NCBI GenBank assembly: GCA_028455995.1 | Contig: JABELC010000002.1 | Coordinates: forward strand, 992,001 to 1,056,000 | DNA length: 64,000 bases | DNA from: Scleromitrula shiraiana | Taxonomy: Eukaryota > Ascomycota > Leotiomycetes > Helotiales > Sclerotiniaceae | Reading direction: 5' to 3' | Shown here: positions 23,856 through 35,824 of the stretch, piece by piece | How positions within the stretch are numbered: the first letter of the stretch is position 1 | How the letters are laid out: each line of letters starts with the position of its first letter | The notes under the pieces: model-generated | The model's database searches: none | What the model saw: the letters and a program-made list of their open reading frames with translations, nothing else | Told to the model about the DNA's origin: nothing | Position numbers and translations under genes: made by a program

Positions 23856-26141
23856 ATGATTGCTAGTAAATTCAAAACATCTAGCTGTACAACATGTAGG
23901 CTGTCGTTATTACAAAATTTTACATCAATTCCAATTCGTCGGCCGATTCCAATAAATGGAAGGTTTCGAGCAACACCAGTTCCTCAGAGACGGCTTCAAT
24001 TGTCATCTCATTTAAGTCAGACTGATCACCATGGTGAATATGAAGATTTTGGAGGCAAAAATCCTTTTGAAGAAACGCACAACTCGAATGAGAGGGAGGA
24101 AGGCCATGATGTGGCATTGGAAACTGCTGTGCCATGGTACCTACAAGTTGAGACATCTCAAAAGACACCACAAACTCTATCAGAACGTCAGAAGATTCCA
24201 GAATTACCAGAATCTTCACCTCCAATCCTACAACCCTTACTACAACAAATTTCCGTTGATTTGGGTCTCGACAATCTCACACTGTTAGATTTGCGAAAAC
24301 TCGATCCCCCACCCGCCTTGGGGGCAAACTTAATAATGCTCATCGGTACTGCTCGCAGTGAAAAGCATTTACACGTATCCGCCGATCGATTATGCCGTTG
24401 GTTAAGAAGTACATACAAATTAAGGCCTAGTGCAGATGGGTTATTGGGAAGGAATGAGTTGAAATTGAAACTCAGACGTAAATCACGTAGAGCGAAACTG
24501 ATGGGGAATGCAACAGAAGACGGTGGTGATGATGGTATACGAACAGGCTGGGTTTGTGTGGATATCGGTGCTGTCGATAGTCCAGAAACAGAGACAAAGG
24601 TCATTCCCAAAGGAGATGGGTTTGTAGGCTTCGGACGGCGAACAGATGGTGTTAGGCTTGTGGTCCAAATGCTTACAGAAGAAAAGAGGGAAGAAATCGA
24701 TTTGGAAAAATTATGGGGCGGTATATTACAACGGGCGGGGAACCCGGAAGTCGAAGGTGCTGAGGGGAACCCCCAAATTCCCGAGTCACTTAACTCGGCT
24801 TCACCCACACCTCACCCTTTACCGCAAAGAGGATTCCAGATTCCACAAAATCGGGGCTTCCATACTTCAGCGCGGAGCTGTTCTCAGGACATTGAACCGC
24901 AGGAATTGACAAGCGAGTCATCCCTTCTATCTCAACAAGATGAGGGTCTATTGGAGATTAACTCTCAGGATGTTGAAACACAGGAATTGATGAGTGGGCC
25001 ATCCATTCCACCTCAAGAAACCGAAGAGTTATTGGATATTAGTCTGGCGGATTTACAACAGCTCGTTCGAACCAATATCGCCTCCGGTAACTTTAAAGAG
25101 GCCTACAAGTTAACTCGAAGGTGCTCACAATTATCATCTGATGGCAAAGTCGAGGATAGGTGGCGCAAGTTCCTGATGCCTGAATTGAAGACTTATCTTG
25201 TAAATACACCAGCAGAAATCGCACTATCTGACCTTGGTATTGGAGATAGTGACTACGATTCTACGGAGTTTCTAAAGGTTTTCCATCTGACCCGTGGATT
25301 CAGAATACCATTCTTTACTTCGGAATCGCACATTTGGTTGAAATGCTATGCCCGAAAACTCGACCATCCTGGTTATTCTTTGAAAGGATTGCGTCGTATC
25401 TTTGACAAATGCGAAGAAGATGGCTTGAAGATTGCGCCTGAATACTATCTTTTACTTGTGCGCTCCATGCTTAAGCGCGTCAATACGGAACGTAAATGCA
25501 TTATTCCAAGGAAATCGCTAGAGGCCGCTTTTAAGGTACTCATGGTAATGTCCAAAAAACTCGATGAGCCACTCTTTAAAGAAGATCTGTTTGTAACACT
25601 ATTGGAAGCAACGGAACAAATAGAGGATCCTGAAATCGCAACCATGGTTCCAACCGTAACTGTCGACGATTCTTTTGAATTACCTACCAAAGCCATGACA
25701 CCAATACAACACAGAATCCACGTTCTCATGCTTCATCTTGATCTCCCCGTCTTCTCGGATCGATCCAGAATGCGTCTAATGAATATGTATGCAAGAAATA
25801 GCCATTGGATCGCATTCTGGGATGTATGGAGATCAGCTTTCCGGAAAAATCAACCCCAATCTGCCGCTATGTACGCATTCATGTTTCGAAAAGTAGCGGA
25901 GTCGAGACATCAAAGAGGTTGCATTAAGGCGTTGAGAACCTGGATGGAGAATCTAGAAATGGAAGACCCTCCTATTGAACCCAGGGGTGAATTAGCTGAA
26001 GCTATTATGCAATGTTTACTAATCGCAGATCCGTTTGTGGAGAAAGAGGCAGCCAATCCGAAGAGAGAACTCGGTGAATGGGTTACGCTATGGCGACGTT
26101 GTCAAGAAAATCGGATGTTGGAACAAGGGGGGGGATCATAA
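23856..26141 (+). CDS. atp25: ATPase synthesis protein 25, mitochondrial (ATP25)
   Basis: Mitochondrial protein whose N-terminal half is a ribosome-silencing-factor (RsfS/Iojap-like) domain and whose C-terminal helical half is required in yeast for OLI1/ATP9 mRNA stability. A single 761-codon exon. The N terminus is basic and Ser/Thr-rich, consistent with a presequence. The RsfS-like domain is seen around residues 135-280 (LDLRKLDPPPALGANLIM, SADRLCRWLRSTYKLRPS). A low-complexity linker with repeated QDxExQEL segments follows (about 345-390). The C-terminal half (about 395-750) is helical and contains LKGLRRIFDKCEEDG and MNMYARNSHW. Architecture and length fit fungal ATP25. In filamentous fungi ATP9 is often nuclear-encoded, so the mRNA target may differ from yeast. 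Confidence 0.92.
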   Translation: MIASKFKTSSCTTCRLSLLQNFTSIPIRRPIPINGRFRATPVPQRRLQLSSHLSQTDHHGEYEDFGGKNPFEETHNSNEREEGHDVALETAVPWYLQVETSQKTPQTLSERQKIPELPESSPPILQPLLQQISVDLGLDNLTLLDLRKLDPPPALGANLIMLIGTARSEKHLHVSADRLCRWLRSTYKLRPSADGLLGRNELKLKLRRKSRRAKLMGNATEDGGDDGIRTGWVCVDIGAVDSPETETKVIPKGDGFVGFGRRTDGVRLVVQMLTEEKREEIDLEKLWGGILQRAGNPEVEGAEGNPQIPESLNSASPTPHPLPQRGFQIPQNRGFHTSARSCSQDIEPQELTSESSLLSQQDEGLLEINSQDVETQELMSGPSIPPQETEELLDISLADLQQLVRTNIASGNFKEAYKLTRRCSQLSSDGKVEDRWRKFLMPELKTYLVNTPAEIALSDLGIGDSDYDSTEFLKVFHLTRGFRIPFFTSESHIWLKCYARKLDHPGYSLKGLRRIFDKCEEDGLKIAPEYYLLLVRSMLKRVNTERKCIIPRKSLEAAFKVLMVMSKKLDEPLFKEDLFVTLLEATEQIEDPEIATMVPTVTVDDSFELPTKAMTPIQHRIHVLMLHLDLPVFSDRSRMRLMNMYARNSHWIAFWDVWRSAFRKNQPQSAAMYAFMFRKVAESRHQRGCIKALRTWMENLEMEDPPIEPRGELAEAIMQCLLIADPFVEKEAANPKRELGEWVTLWRRCQENRMLEQGGGS

Positions 26142-26811
26142 GGATGTGTCGAAAACGAACTGGAGTTATGATAATTCGTCCGAGGAACGATTCTTGTAAA
26201 GTATACCATGTTGACTTTATGTTATGATGTCCAATACAATTGTTTTTGTCAAGCTGTTCACCAGAACAATTGATGATCACGCTTTTATCTACTTTACTAT
26301 ACATCTTTCTATTCCTGCATCGTGGATTCAAACAGAATGCTGAAAGATTTGCTTATTTACTGAACAAGATGCTCTGCTGAAACTCAAACTTATGCAGTTC
26401 TACCCTGTGCAGAGACTAAAACTCCAGAGAAAGCGTTGCCAGAAGGAAGATTCTGGTCAATGAACATACCAACAATAGCTAAGATTCTACTATTAAGTTT
26501 GAGGTTCCCGTGAGGTCTAATCGATGTAGAGAACATCTTAGACACCTAAATCCTCGGAGTATCGCATTTGATATCTTCGTCTCGAATCTAATCAAGATCT
26601 GGACATTTCCGTCAATACTGAAGAAGCTCCTAGCATAGGTGTTATGGTAGTCTGTCACCTTCTCGTTTATTCATGTTGGCATTAGACTACTAGTGATTCT
26701 GAAACCTTTAGGTGTTGTGAATGAATACCTATATCCATCGTATAGCCCAATAGTTTTCAATATCACACCACATTACATCACAGCAGGAGCAATTTGTCTG
26801 ACTCATTCAAA
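26142..26811. promoter_or_regulatory. Intergenic region between atp25 and the unknown gene
   Basis: About 670 bases, AT-rich, without recognisable features; it should hold the atp25 terminator and the promoter of the next gene on the same strand. Confidence 0.45.
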
Positions 26812-28135
26812 ATGATCGCAAGTTGTTTGGACGAAGCCTATTTCTTCCCACTTCAGGTAAAAGATGCATCACAACCTCATGTTTTGTTCTAAAGTATCCA
26901 CGACAGTGATCAATTTCTAACCTTAACTCCAGGAATTCTATTATGATAGACTAAAGCGTCAACCCGAAGACGAATATCAAGATGAGGAGGATGAAGTTTC
27001 GAAGCCGAAGCAAATGGAATTTTTCATCGTGTGGCAGAAAGAGCTCGGACAAAGCGAGGATACTCAAATCATTTATGAACCATCGCGAAGAAACACCATT
27101 ACTCTTGCCTACCATTCCGAATCCGGTGTGCTTTGGGGCAGGGTTTTGGTGAATAATACTCTTCGTGAATGTGAACTCGAAGATGGAGATATCCTTGGAA
27201 GATTAGAATTCAAAGATCCAGAGATAAAGGATCATATGATTGCGGAAGATGTATTGGAAGATACTGTGCGCAGTGCTGGGCATGAATTTCATACGATAAT
27301 GGGAGGTCAAAAGTTCGATCAGGATGGCATTCATGGGTTTGAGTTCATCCAATTGGAGATTCAAAGGGTAGATAACCTCACCTGGCACCAGATTATCGCC
27401 ATCAAGATTCCCGAAAGTCTTGGCCAGAATGATCAGACGATTAGCTTGGACTCCGTTTGTCACGAAGTTTTGCACATACCTAAGAACTTCTTGGTGTATT
27501 CTAGGTATGGTAGGTGCATATTTCAGAAATATGCTTTAGGCATGAGTCTTTCCGATGCAGTCTTAGTCGAAGCTGAGAGAAGTCATGGACGTGGATTCTA
27601 CAATGTCGAACCCTGCAGACGTCTTGGGATGGTAGGAGTAATAGGTGATGACCTCCTTGACGATATCGACGCAGAACAAGTCTTCCCAAATCTCGACGCA
27701 ACTCAGCGCAATTCTACCAGGGGCTTCTGGCTACTCGAACAAATCAAATTCAACCCCAGCTGCGTTGAAGAATCCCTGGGAAATGTAACCTGTCCCTGGG
27801 CTATAGGTTGGTATCTCCGGTTCTACCTAGATCTTACGAGGCGGAACTGTGAAGATTTTTTGAGTTTGCAAAAGAGGAAAATTTTGAATCTTGTTCCGGT
27901 AGGAGGCAATCCTCGTATGTGGCAAGACGGTGGCCAAACCGCATTGCAGGTTGAAAATGCACTTTACGGAGCGGTTGCCTATGTTGAAAATAGGTTGCAA
28001 GTGTGGGAGAAAGAAGTGAAAATGCGAACTAGAGCTCAGGAGAACTTGAATGGGCTTCAACACGCGGGATCACCGAGTTTGAACGCTTGGGCATATTGTT
28101 GTGAGGATCACAAGAAGTCGGTACGCATGGGATGA
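26812..28135 (+). CDS. Conserved-looking protein of unknown function
   Basis: Exons 26812-26856 and 26933-28135 encode 415 residues. The 15-codon first exon (MIASCLDEAYFFPLQ) joins in phase to EFYYDRLKRQ. The protein is soluble-looking and acidic, with no signal peptide or membrane helix. Segments that look conserved in style include NTITLAYHSESGVLWGRV, GQKFDQDGIHGFEFIQLEI, FYNVEPCRRLGMVG and the Trp/Cys-rich GNVTCPWAIGWYLRFYLDL. A Cys-His combination near the C terminus (YCCEDHK) is noted without assignment. I do not recognise a family. Its stop lies 65 bases from the stop of the convergent amidotransferase gene. Confidence 0.72.
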
Positions 28136-28200
28136 GGGTCGTTTGAGAAATGAGCCAGGGATATTGTTTACTATCAAGAAACTAGGTTTCGTACCTTGAT

Positions 28201-28998
28201 CTATTCCTCTGATATGAACTTCAAAAATGCTTGTGCCACAACAACACCATCGTGACTCTTATCCACTCTTCCCTTGGCATCAATATATGTCTCGTCGTCA
28301 AATACTCCAGAAGCATGCCTTGCCTCCAACAACTCCCTCACAATCTCCTCTGTAAATTCTGGATGTCCCTGTACAGTGATCAGCCTCCTCTTAATATACA
28401 TTCCCTGTACTGCACATTTATCCGTATATGCCAATTGCTCCACTTCCTTTGGATATTCATAAACAATATCCTTATGCATCTGAAATATACTCTGCAAAAA
28501 CTGTCAGCCCATTACCTTCCATCTCAAATAAGAATTCCAACATACCAAATGATCCTTTCCAAAAAGTTCCTTTCCTTTATCTGCCAATTCCACTCTAGTA
28601 ACACTAACCTCCCACCCCTTATCACTTCTCGCGACCTTCATTCCCATAGCCCTTCCCACAATCTGATGACCAAAACAAACACCCACAACTCTCACTCTAT
28701 CCTGTGCCAAAACTCCCTTCACAAATTCTACCAATTTCAATATCCATTCATCATTATCGAACGAATTATGTCTAGAGCCACTTATCAAGATAGCATCTAT
28801 GGAAGAAAGCGAAGGATATTCCTGTGCGGCCACAACATCAAACTTGGAAATTTCAAGAGCTGGAGGTGGAGAGAGGGATGAAGCGGCAGTTTGTAGAAGT
28901 GAAGTAAAGACCCCGCCATATCCTCCATATTTGGCTTGGGTGTTTTGTAGCGGGGTATCACATTCTAGAATGGCGATTCGAAGAGGTGGTTGAGGCAT
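28201..28998 (-). CDS. Class I glutamine amidotransferase-like protein
   Basis: Stand-alone GATase1 domain protein of 247 residues, from exons 28998-28546 and 28491-28201. The nucleophile elbow VVGVCFGHQIVG carries the catalytic Cys, and VQGHPEFTEE supplies His and Glu, so the triad is intact. The N terminus (IAILECDTPL) and ILISGSRHNSFDND correspond to the GMP-synthase-type GATase fold. It resembles fungal proteins annotated as GMP-synthase-like or gamma-glutamyl peptidase-like amidotransferases; the acceptor is unknown, and no synthase domain is attached. The intron begins GTATGT. Codon composition is C-rich on the plus strand up to about 28790 and G-rich after it. Confidence 0.87.
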
Positions 28999-30113
28999 GG
29001 CTTATATTGAGGATAGATGGAAGTTGGAGAACTGGAAAGATTAGTAGATAGTTATATATGATCGACTTCTAGTTTTAGGTGCTTCACTGGGGATAGATTA
29101 GGGATCTGTTGAACAATTTATGATATAAATACTGAGTATTTACTAAAAAGAAGTGAAATCTGATCCGATCCGATAAAGCTCCGGTAGATTTTTCTACCCT
29201 TATCGATAAGATGCGGGCCGATTATTATCCGAAGATAATGGTTCATGTAAAAATTATTCAGATGGACTCGAGCTCAAAGGTAGCGGGCAGAGGCGTGCCA
29301 AGTACTTTCACAACATGGATTATATATGTCGTGCTACTCGTGCTACTCTTGGATTATTCTCCAAATTCTAGAGTACTTGAGTATACTTTCTCGTCCATTG
29401 GACAATTACATCAGGATTGATGAGCTCCCGAGGTTCATCTCTTTTAGCCTGGAACTTCCAACGGCTACGACCGGTCGGTCGTTTTGGTGGAACCTAATAT
29501 GTATAATATGTGTATGAGTATAATATGTAGTAAGTATCACAGGTTTCGAATTTTATTCCTTGTCCAGAGCAACGGACAAAGCAACAAACAGTATTAAAGA
29601 CTTCGGAAATATGTACCTCACTAGGAGTCTAGGAGTCTAGGAGTCCGGATATATGCTATATTATCTTACATGCAGTATCGTGGGTTATCTTTTCAATTTT
29701 CATTCTAATTGGCTCCCCGTCACGATATATCGCATCTCTGTTCCGTTGCTGCATTGTTGCATGCGCATATCCTTCCTCAAGTTTAACCACTATTTGCCTA
29801 GTTTCATTGTCTAGTCTAGTATTGACTCATTCGGTGTGCTCCTCATCCTCTCATATGCACAGATTATTATATCGTCGTCGTTTGTGTTATATAAAAATAC
29901 ACAAAATCCAAAGGTGGAGAGGCCTTGGATCAATCTTAATCCTTTCCCTCCGTCAGCAAGTATACATCCAGAGGAATAGTCTTCTATGAAACATATATTA
30001 ATGTGATCAATCGTATTATGAATGACTCCGATCTAGCAATTTTTGCAATCCTTCTAAATGTATATATATTGAGTTCCACCGTTTACTCGATTATCATCAA
30101 CCATCTTCGAGTT
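28999..30113. promoter_or_regulatory. Divergent intergenic region upstream of the amidotransferase and second MFS gene
   Basis: About 1.1 kb with GTGCTACTC and GAGTCTAG short direct repeats near 29331-29350 and 29625-29645, and a poly-TATA stretch near 30060. An ATG at 30003 is in frame with the transporter, but the extra 37 residues have no family support. Confidence 0.45.
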
Positions 30114-32128
30114 ATGGCAGAAAACAACTCTAATCAGATTAGCCAAAATGGTCTCAATTCACATAACTCAGAACCCGACTTAAGCTCTGCAACCGAGCGT
30201 ACTCCTCTCCTCCAAAATGCCACTCAAATAAATGGTACAACCACAACTGATGAAATATTGGGAGAGAATGATGATAACGAAGATGCGAATTCAGCAGGCA
30301 TTGATGTCGATCCCAATGAATTCGATATCATGCTATCAAAATCCACTTCATTCACCGGAGGATTAGGAATTGAAGCAGAATCACAAGAAACGCCCATGCT
30401 TCGAAGTTCTCGAATTCATCATCACCACAAAAGGTCATCTCGTACATCAAGTCCCGATAGTATAAGAAGAAAAACCAGTATCCACGAACCGATTCCCGTA
30501 GATGATTCTTCCGAATCGCCATATTTAAGCGGCATTGGTGTAAAGAAATTTTGGGTTATATATAGCGCAATTTTGTTAACATATACATTATCATCTTTTG
30601 ATTCCACGATTATGATTTCGAGTCATCCGGTTATTACTTCGTATTTTCACTCTTCAAATAGTGCATCATGGCTATCCACCGCCTTTCTTCTCACGTCAAC
30701 TAGTTTCCAACCAATCTTTGGTCGATTATCAGATGCCACAGGAAGAAAAATTCCGTACATATTTACGATGACGATCTTTCTGTTGGCCACCATTTGGTGT
30801 GGAATGGCTCAAAGTATGACAAGTTTTATTATTGCTCGTGCCGTTTGTGGACTTGGTGCTGGTGGTGTCATGTCTATGGGCTCTATTATTACAAGTGATC
30901 TGATCCCCATTGAGATTAGAGGAGTGTATCAATCCTACCTCAACATTGTGTTTGGGTTGGGCAGTGCATCGGGAGCGGCTCTAGGAGGAGCCATTGCAGA
31001 TCATCTTGGATGGCGTTGGGAATTCGGTGTTCAAGTTCCAGGATTGGCGTTATGTTTGATTGTTTCATATTTCGCTATTCCGAGTGATTTGGGTGTGAGC
31101 AAGACACATAAGACTTTAAAAGAAGCTTTGAAAGTATTTGATTACAAAGGGTCTGTCTTACTAACCACCACTGTTACATTTTTCATTCTCTCTATTGTAA
31201 GTCATTCCTTACATCTACATATTGTACAATCAAAACCCCCGAAGTCTTCACATTACTAACAAACAATCTCCAGAATCTCGGTGGTAATATCTACCCATGG
31301 ACACACCCCCTAATCATAACCTTCACCATAATATTCTTCATCTGTCTCCCTCTATTCATCTACACCGAAAACCACGCCACCCACCCCATCATGCCCCTCT
31401 CCCTGCTAACCCGCAACCCGCGCGCCGGCCTAATAATCTCCAACCACTTCGGCGCCATAGTAATCAACGCCATCTTCTTCAACATCCCGCTCTTCTTCCA
31501 AGCCGTCCTCCTCGAATCCCCCACCGCATCCGGTCTCCGTCTCGTGGTCCCCTCCCTCGCCTCCTCCGGCATCGGCACCCTCACCGGCTTCCTAATAACC
31601 TACACCCGCGATCTTAAAACCCCGCTGTTGATGGGAACAATCGTCTCGATTCTCGGAACCGGCCTCCTGTCAACCATGAACCGCTCGCTTCCACAATGGT
31701 GCTACGTTCTCTTCCTCATACCCGCCAGCATGGGCCAGGGATTTATCTTCCCCGGCACATTCATGGCCGTGCTAGCCGTCAGCGAGCAGAGCGAACAAGC
31801 TGTCGTGACCACCACACTCGTGCTATGGAGATCGCTAGGCCAGGTTCTGGGCGTGGCGGTTAGTAGTTTGGTGGTGCAGAATTTTCTGGTGAAGTTCCTG
31901 AGGGAGAATGTTACGGGGGCGGATAAGGAGGAGATTATTAGGATGGTGAGGACGGAGGTGCAGTCGATTTTGACGCTGGAGCCGGTGCATAGGGATGAGG
32001 TGAGGGTTTCTTATGAGAAGGCGTTGAGGGCGGCGTTTGTGGTGACGTTGGGGTTTTCGATTTTGGCGTTTTTTACTACGTGGAGGGTTAGGTTGCCGAT
32101 GTTGGGGAGGAGGAGGGTAGATGGTTAG
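30114..32128 (+). CDS. MFS transporter, DHA2/vacuolar amino-acid (Vba/Fnx1-like) type
   Basis: Fourteen-helix major facilitator of 645 residues from exons 30114-31196 and 31274-32128. About 135 residues of Ser/Asp-rich cytoplasmic N terminus include ERTPLLQ, a dileucine-like signal found in vacuolar membrane transporters, and a short HHHH stretch. Membrane motifs: SSFDSTIM in TM1, GRLSDATGRK (motif A), ARAVCGLGAGGVMSMGSII and GSASGAALGGAIADHLGWRWEF (motif C region). The C-terminal half contains LWRSLGQVLGVAVSS. Fnx1/Vba-type vacuolar basic amino-acid transport is the best guess; multidrug export is the alternative. Exon 1 uses A/T-ending codons, the start of exon 2 almost only C-ending codons and its end G-ending codons. 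Confidence 0.87.
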
Positions 32129-32970
32129 GTGTGGGGCTGTATGTAATGTTGTTATAGGTGGGAGATTGAGGAGGTGGGTAGATGATGTATCGGTGGTTGG
32201 TCGGTTGATTGGGGGAGAGGGACAAAAATTTAATATTATTATTTGGTGTATGGTATATAAAACCTTGAGAGATTTACCAGACAACACCGGGTTTTTGGGG
32301 GCGGATAAAAAGATATGAATATAGGACAAATTTGGATAATACCATCGCATAGGCATCTAAATCGTCGGGACGGTTATTAAGAAAAGAAAAGAAAAAACAG
32401 TAGTAAAAATAAGAACGAAATTCAGAATATGTACTTGCCCACCTGCCTAATATTGTAACATAAAACTCAAGTGTGAGAACTGGTATATAAGATTTGACTT
32501 TAGAATTTCTAGCCTACTTATTCTAGGACTATGTGCTATAGCTCTAACCAAGTATATATATATTGATCGTCTCGATATATAACATATATCAGAATGTATG
32601 TGTACCACTCAACCCCCAATCAACCAGCCAACCATACATACATTAATACTCGTACGTATAAACAAATATATACTCTAGCACCCATCCATCATCATCAATA
32701 GCATAACCCACCCCATCAAATCAAACCGCCCACGCCATATGCCAACCTGGCCCAACCAAACTATGCAGTCCGGGTCCTCAGACGCACCGGGAGATCATAA
32801 AAAATAGATACACAAAACTCCAATCCCAATGCAATGCTTATCGGTACATCCATATTTAGATGCGTACCAAGCCAAACCCAGCCGAACCCAAATAAGATAA
32901 TATATATATCTCCGTAAGAAAACGCCGTTTATGCAATGCAATGTAATGAAGTACAATGCCAATCCCATAT

Positions 32971-32993
32971 GTCAATCAATCAATCAATCAATC
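32971..32993. repeat. (TCAA)n microsatellite
   Basis: About six copies of TCAA. Confidence 0.88.
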
Positions 32994-33063
32994 GTGTTGT
33001 ATATACGCCAATTATACCGTACCATGCTATGCAATATCCAAACCCATATCCCAATATCCGAAA

Positions 33064-33099
33064 TCGATGCCGATGCCGATGCCGATACCGATACCGATT
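33064..33099. repeat. (CGATGC/CGATAC)n hexamer repeat
   Basis: Six related hexamers, CGATGC changing to CGATAC. Confidence 0.88.
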
Positions 33100-33139
33100 C
33101 CATTTTCATATACAAGCCATCACCACCATCACCGACCGT

Positions 33140-35359
33140 TCACGCTCCCCCTTTTTCATTTACCGATTCCGGAGTCTTCGCTATCGTCGTCATAGTACGA
33201 GAATTCTCCATCTCAGACTCAATCCGATCTGGATGATCCCAATGCTCCTCGGATGATATCTGATCATCCATCGGATTCGAGCTCTCCTCCACAACAGGCG
33301 TCATAGCAATAACCCCCATGCCATCCAAGCCCGTAACATCCCACCAACTCCTATCCCTCCTGTTCGACGCACTGCCCTCCACCGACGAAAAATTGTTGTT
33401 ATTAGTCTGCTGTTCGAACCTCCTCTGCGCCAACTCCTCATCCCGTCTCTTATACGCAGCTCTCGCCTCCCTCGCCATCTCATTTCTAGTTTTGCCCGGC
33501 CCCCTACTCTGGTGGACTTTTCCATCGCCACGACCGACTGTCCAGATCGACCAGAATTTTAAACTGCCGAAGAATGTTCCGTCGGTGCCGGGGATATGTC
33601 GCCAGGGTTTTTCGCGCGTGGAGAATAGCCAGCAGTCTACTGCTCCCTGGGCGCAAATACAGATGGTTGTGAGACAGTTGATGACGAACGGTGGATTGAG
33701 TGCTAGTTTGTCGTCGAATTGGAGGACGTGCGATATGAATGGGACTATCCACATCCCTATGTAGACCAAGGGATAAATGAAGAGGAAGCGTAGTTGTCGA
33801 CGGATTTTATCCCGGGTTCGTATCATCTCGGAGACTTCAAGATCTTGGTTGTTGATTAGGTGTAAATCGGGGAGGGTATTAGTCGCCTCTAAGGCGTCGG
33901 TTTGAGGGGTCAAAACGGAAAATATGTCCGTAGATGGCGGTGGGGTATATCCCGAGCCACTGGAATCGAGAGAAAAGCGCCTAGGAGGATTTTCGAGCAA
34001 AGAGTTGTTTTGAGATTGAGATATGAGTAAAGGATTAAGTGCTGGTTGCGGTTTACATATTCCCGGACTCGCTGGATTGCTTGTTTCCGAAATAGGTTGT
34101 GGAGTTGATGTTCCAGCAACTGAATCTGTATCAGGCGCAGAAAGTTCGGATGGTGGAGAGGCCGAGATACTTTTGTTACGAGAATGAATGAAAGAAGTCC
34201 ACATAAATCGATGAGCATTTGCTCTAAGGTTCGCCAATGAGCCTACAGTCGATGTTGAATGTTTCCTTCCTTCAGTAGCATAAAAAGCTGACGGACGTCT
34301 TGCTTCCGGTGAGATTCCATGAGGAGCAAGCATTGACGCTGAAGGAACGCTATGGCTGTGTCTATGTCCCCTTAGTCTTTCGGAAGAATTCCGACTATTT
34401 TGGGAGTGGCTATTTTCGAAACCACGAAATCTATGACGAACGTAATAATAAATCGAAACGTATACGGTCAAAATGACAATAATAATAATGTATCGAGGAA
34501 TCCAACTTAAAGCCAATCGATACCAGAATGGTCGTACCGGAAGATAACAATATGTTCCTTGGGCAACATAAGCACCATGATGGTTAACAAAAGCCAATGA
34601 TGCTGTTATTATTGGAAAAAAGATCCAAATAATATATGCGATCCAACGATATGGATAAAGACCCCCTTCGCTAGCCGAGGATCTTGGTTTTGGTTTGAAT
34701 ATATACAATGCCGTATGTACAGCAATCATAAGAATGGAAATATCTAGGGATGAATTAGTAATTAGCACTAATAATCATTAATTAATTTTATAAAAATATG
34801 GGAGATCAAACCTGATGCTTCAATTCCAACAGACAAGAAGAAACCACTAATTTGACAAAAATTTGAAGCATGTTCTACCGGGCCATGCAAAAACACAACA
34901 ATAGGAAAGATCATAAACCATAAAGCTTTAAACATGTCACTTTGAATTAATAACATGATAAGACTATTTCGGGAATAAAGTCAGTATATTAATGAAATTT
35001 ATAAATAAATAAAAAAGAATTTTATAGTGAAATATAATAATATAAAATAAAATAATAGTATAATATAAAATAGAATAGGAATAGAGTAAAAATAAAATAA
35101 AATAAAATAAAATGGTATTTACATACTCGTGTCTAAAAGAGAATTCGAGGTTCCGACGTCTCATTCTCACAAACCAATAAAAAGCTAACATGGCTGAAGT
35201 CACACTGATGGAAGCAAAGGCCAATGCAAGGCATTGTAAAATATATCCTTGTGAATCCGACACACCCTGACCTTCATCATTTTCGTTTGTTGAACTTCCG
35301 ATACTTCGAGGATATAATTGAAGCATTGTTTTTGCAATAAATATTGGAAGAGGTGCCAT
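33140..35359 (-). CDS. Git3/GPR-4-like G-protein-coupled receptor (carbon sensing type)
   Basis: Seven-helix plasma-membrane receptor of the fungal Git3/GPR-4 class, which in other fungi couples carbon source or amino acids to the G-alpha and cAMP pathway. Exons 35359-35127, 34963-34812 and 34743-33140 encode 662 residues. The second exon carries the signature MLLIQSDMFKALWFM and FCQISGFFLSVGIEAS, joined to DISILMIAVHTALYIF; these mark helices 2-3. A third cytoplasmic loop of about 210 residues (about 232-440), rich in Ser and His, precedes the Gpa2_C-type segment RRQLRFLFIYPLVYIGMW and AQGAVDCWLFSTREKPW (helices 6-7). The acidic, Ser-rich tail is about 130 residues. The intron at 34811 starts GTTTGA, like one in the hexokinase-family gene. 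Ligand unknown. Confidence 0.9.
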
Positions 35360-35735
35360 AGGAGAGGGGAGGATATTATGTTTTCTTCCTCTTCTTCTTC
35401 TTCTCTCTCAAAAAAGAAAAAAAAAATTAAAAAATTAAAAAAAAAAAATTATGGTCCGGTATGTTGTAAAAAAAGTCGTGACCGTTTTTCTTCTTCGGAA
35501 AAGGAAAAGGATAAGTAACTCGAGATGGATGGGAATGGATTAATTAGTTTATGGAATGGGATTTTCCTTCCAACTTCTAAATTCCAACATGATCACCAGT
35601 TATATTCTAAACCATTATCGTGACAATTCGATCTCATAAACTTTTGTTTCGTCGCCTATATGGTTGATGTTGTACAAGAAATATTGGTGGTACAGTACAG
35701 AAGAAACGTTGGAAAGTTAAATGGCAGTTTTCCGT

Positions 35736-35824
35736 AGGTAGATAAGTAGATAGGTAGGTATATAGGTAGATAGGTATATAGGTAGATAGGTATATAGGTA
35801 GATAGGTAGATAGGTAGGTAGGTA
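35736..35824. repeat. (GGTAGATA/GGTATATA)n array
   Basis: About eleven variant octamers and tetramers of GGTA and GATA. Confidence 0.92.

Larger units (their letters stand above)
32129..33139. other. Convergent intergenic region with short repeats
   Basis: About 1 kb between the second MFS gene and the receptor gene. It contains an AATC run and CGATGC hexamers (listed separately) and otherwise AT-rich sequence. Confidence 0.5.

Noticed and set aside
24188..24808. 206-codon minus-strand frame
   Set aside because: Antisense to ATP25, whose domain content is clear.
30003..30113. Upstream in-frame start for the second MFS gene
   Set aside because: Adds 37 residues with no family support; the ATG at 30114 has a purine at -3 and a typical charged N terminus.
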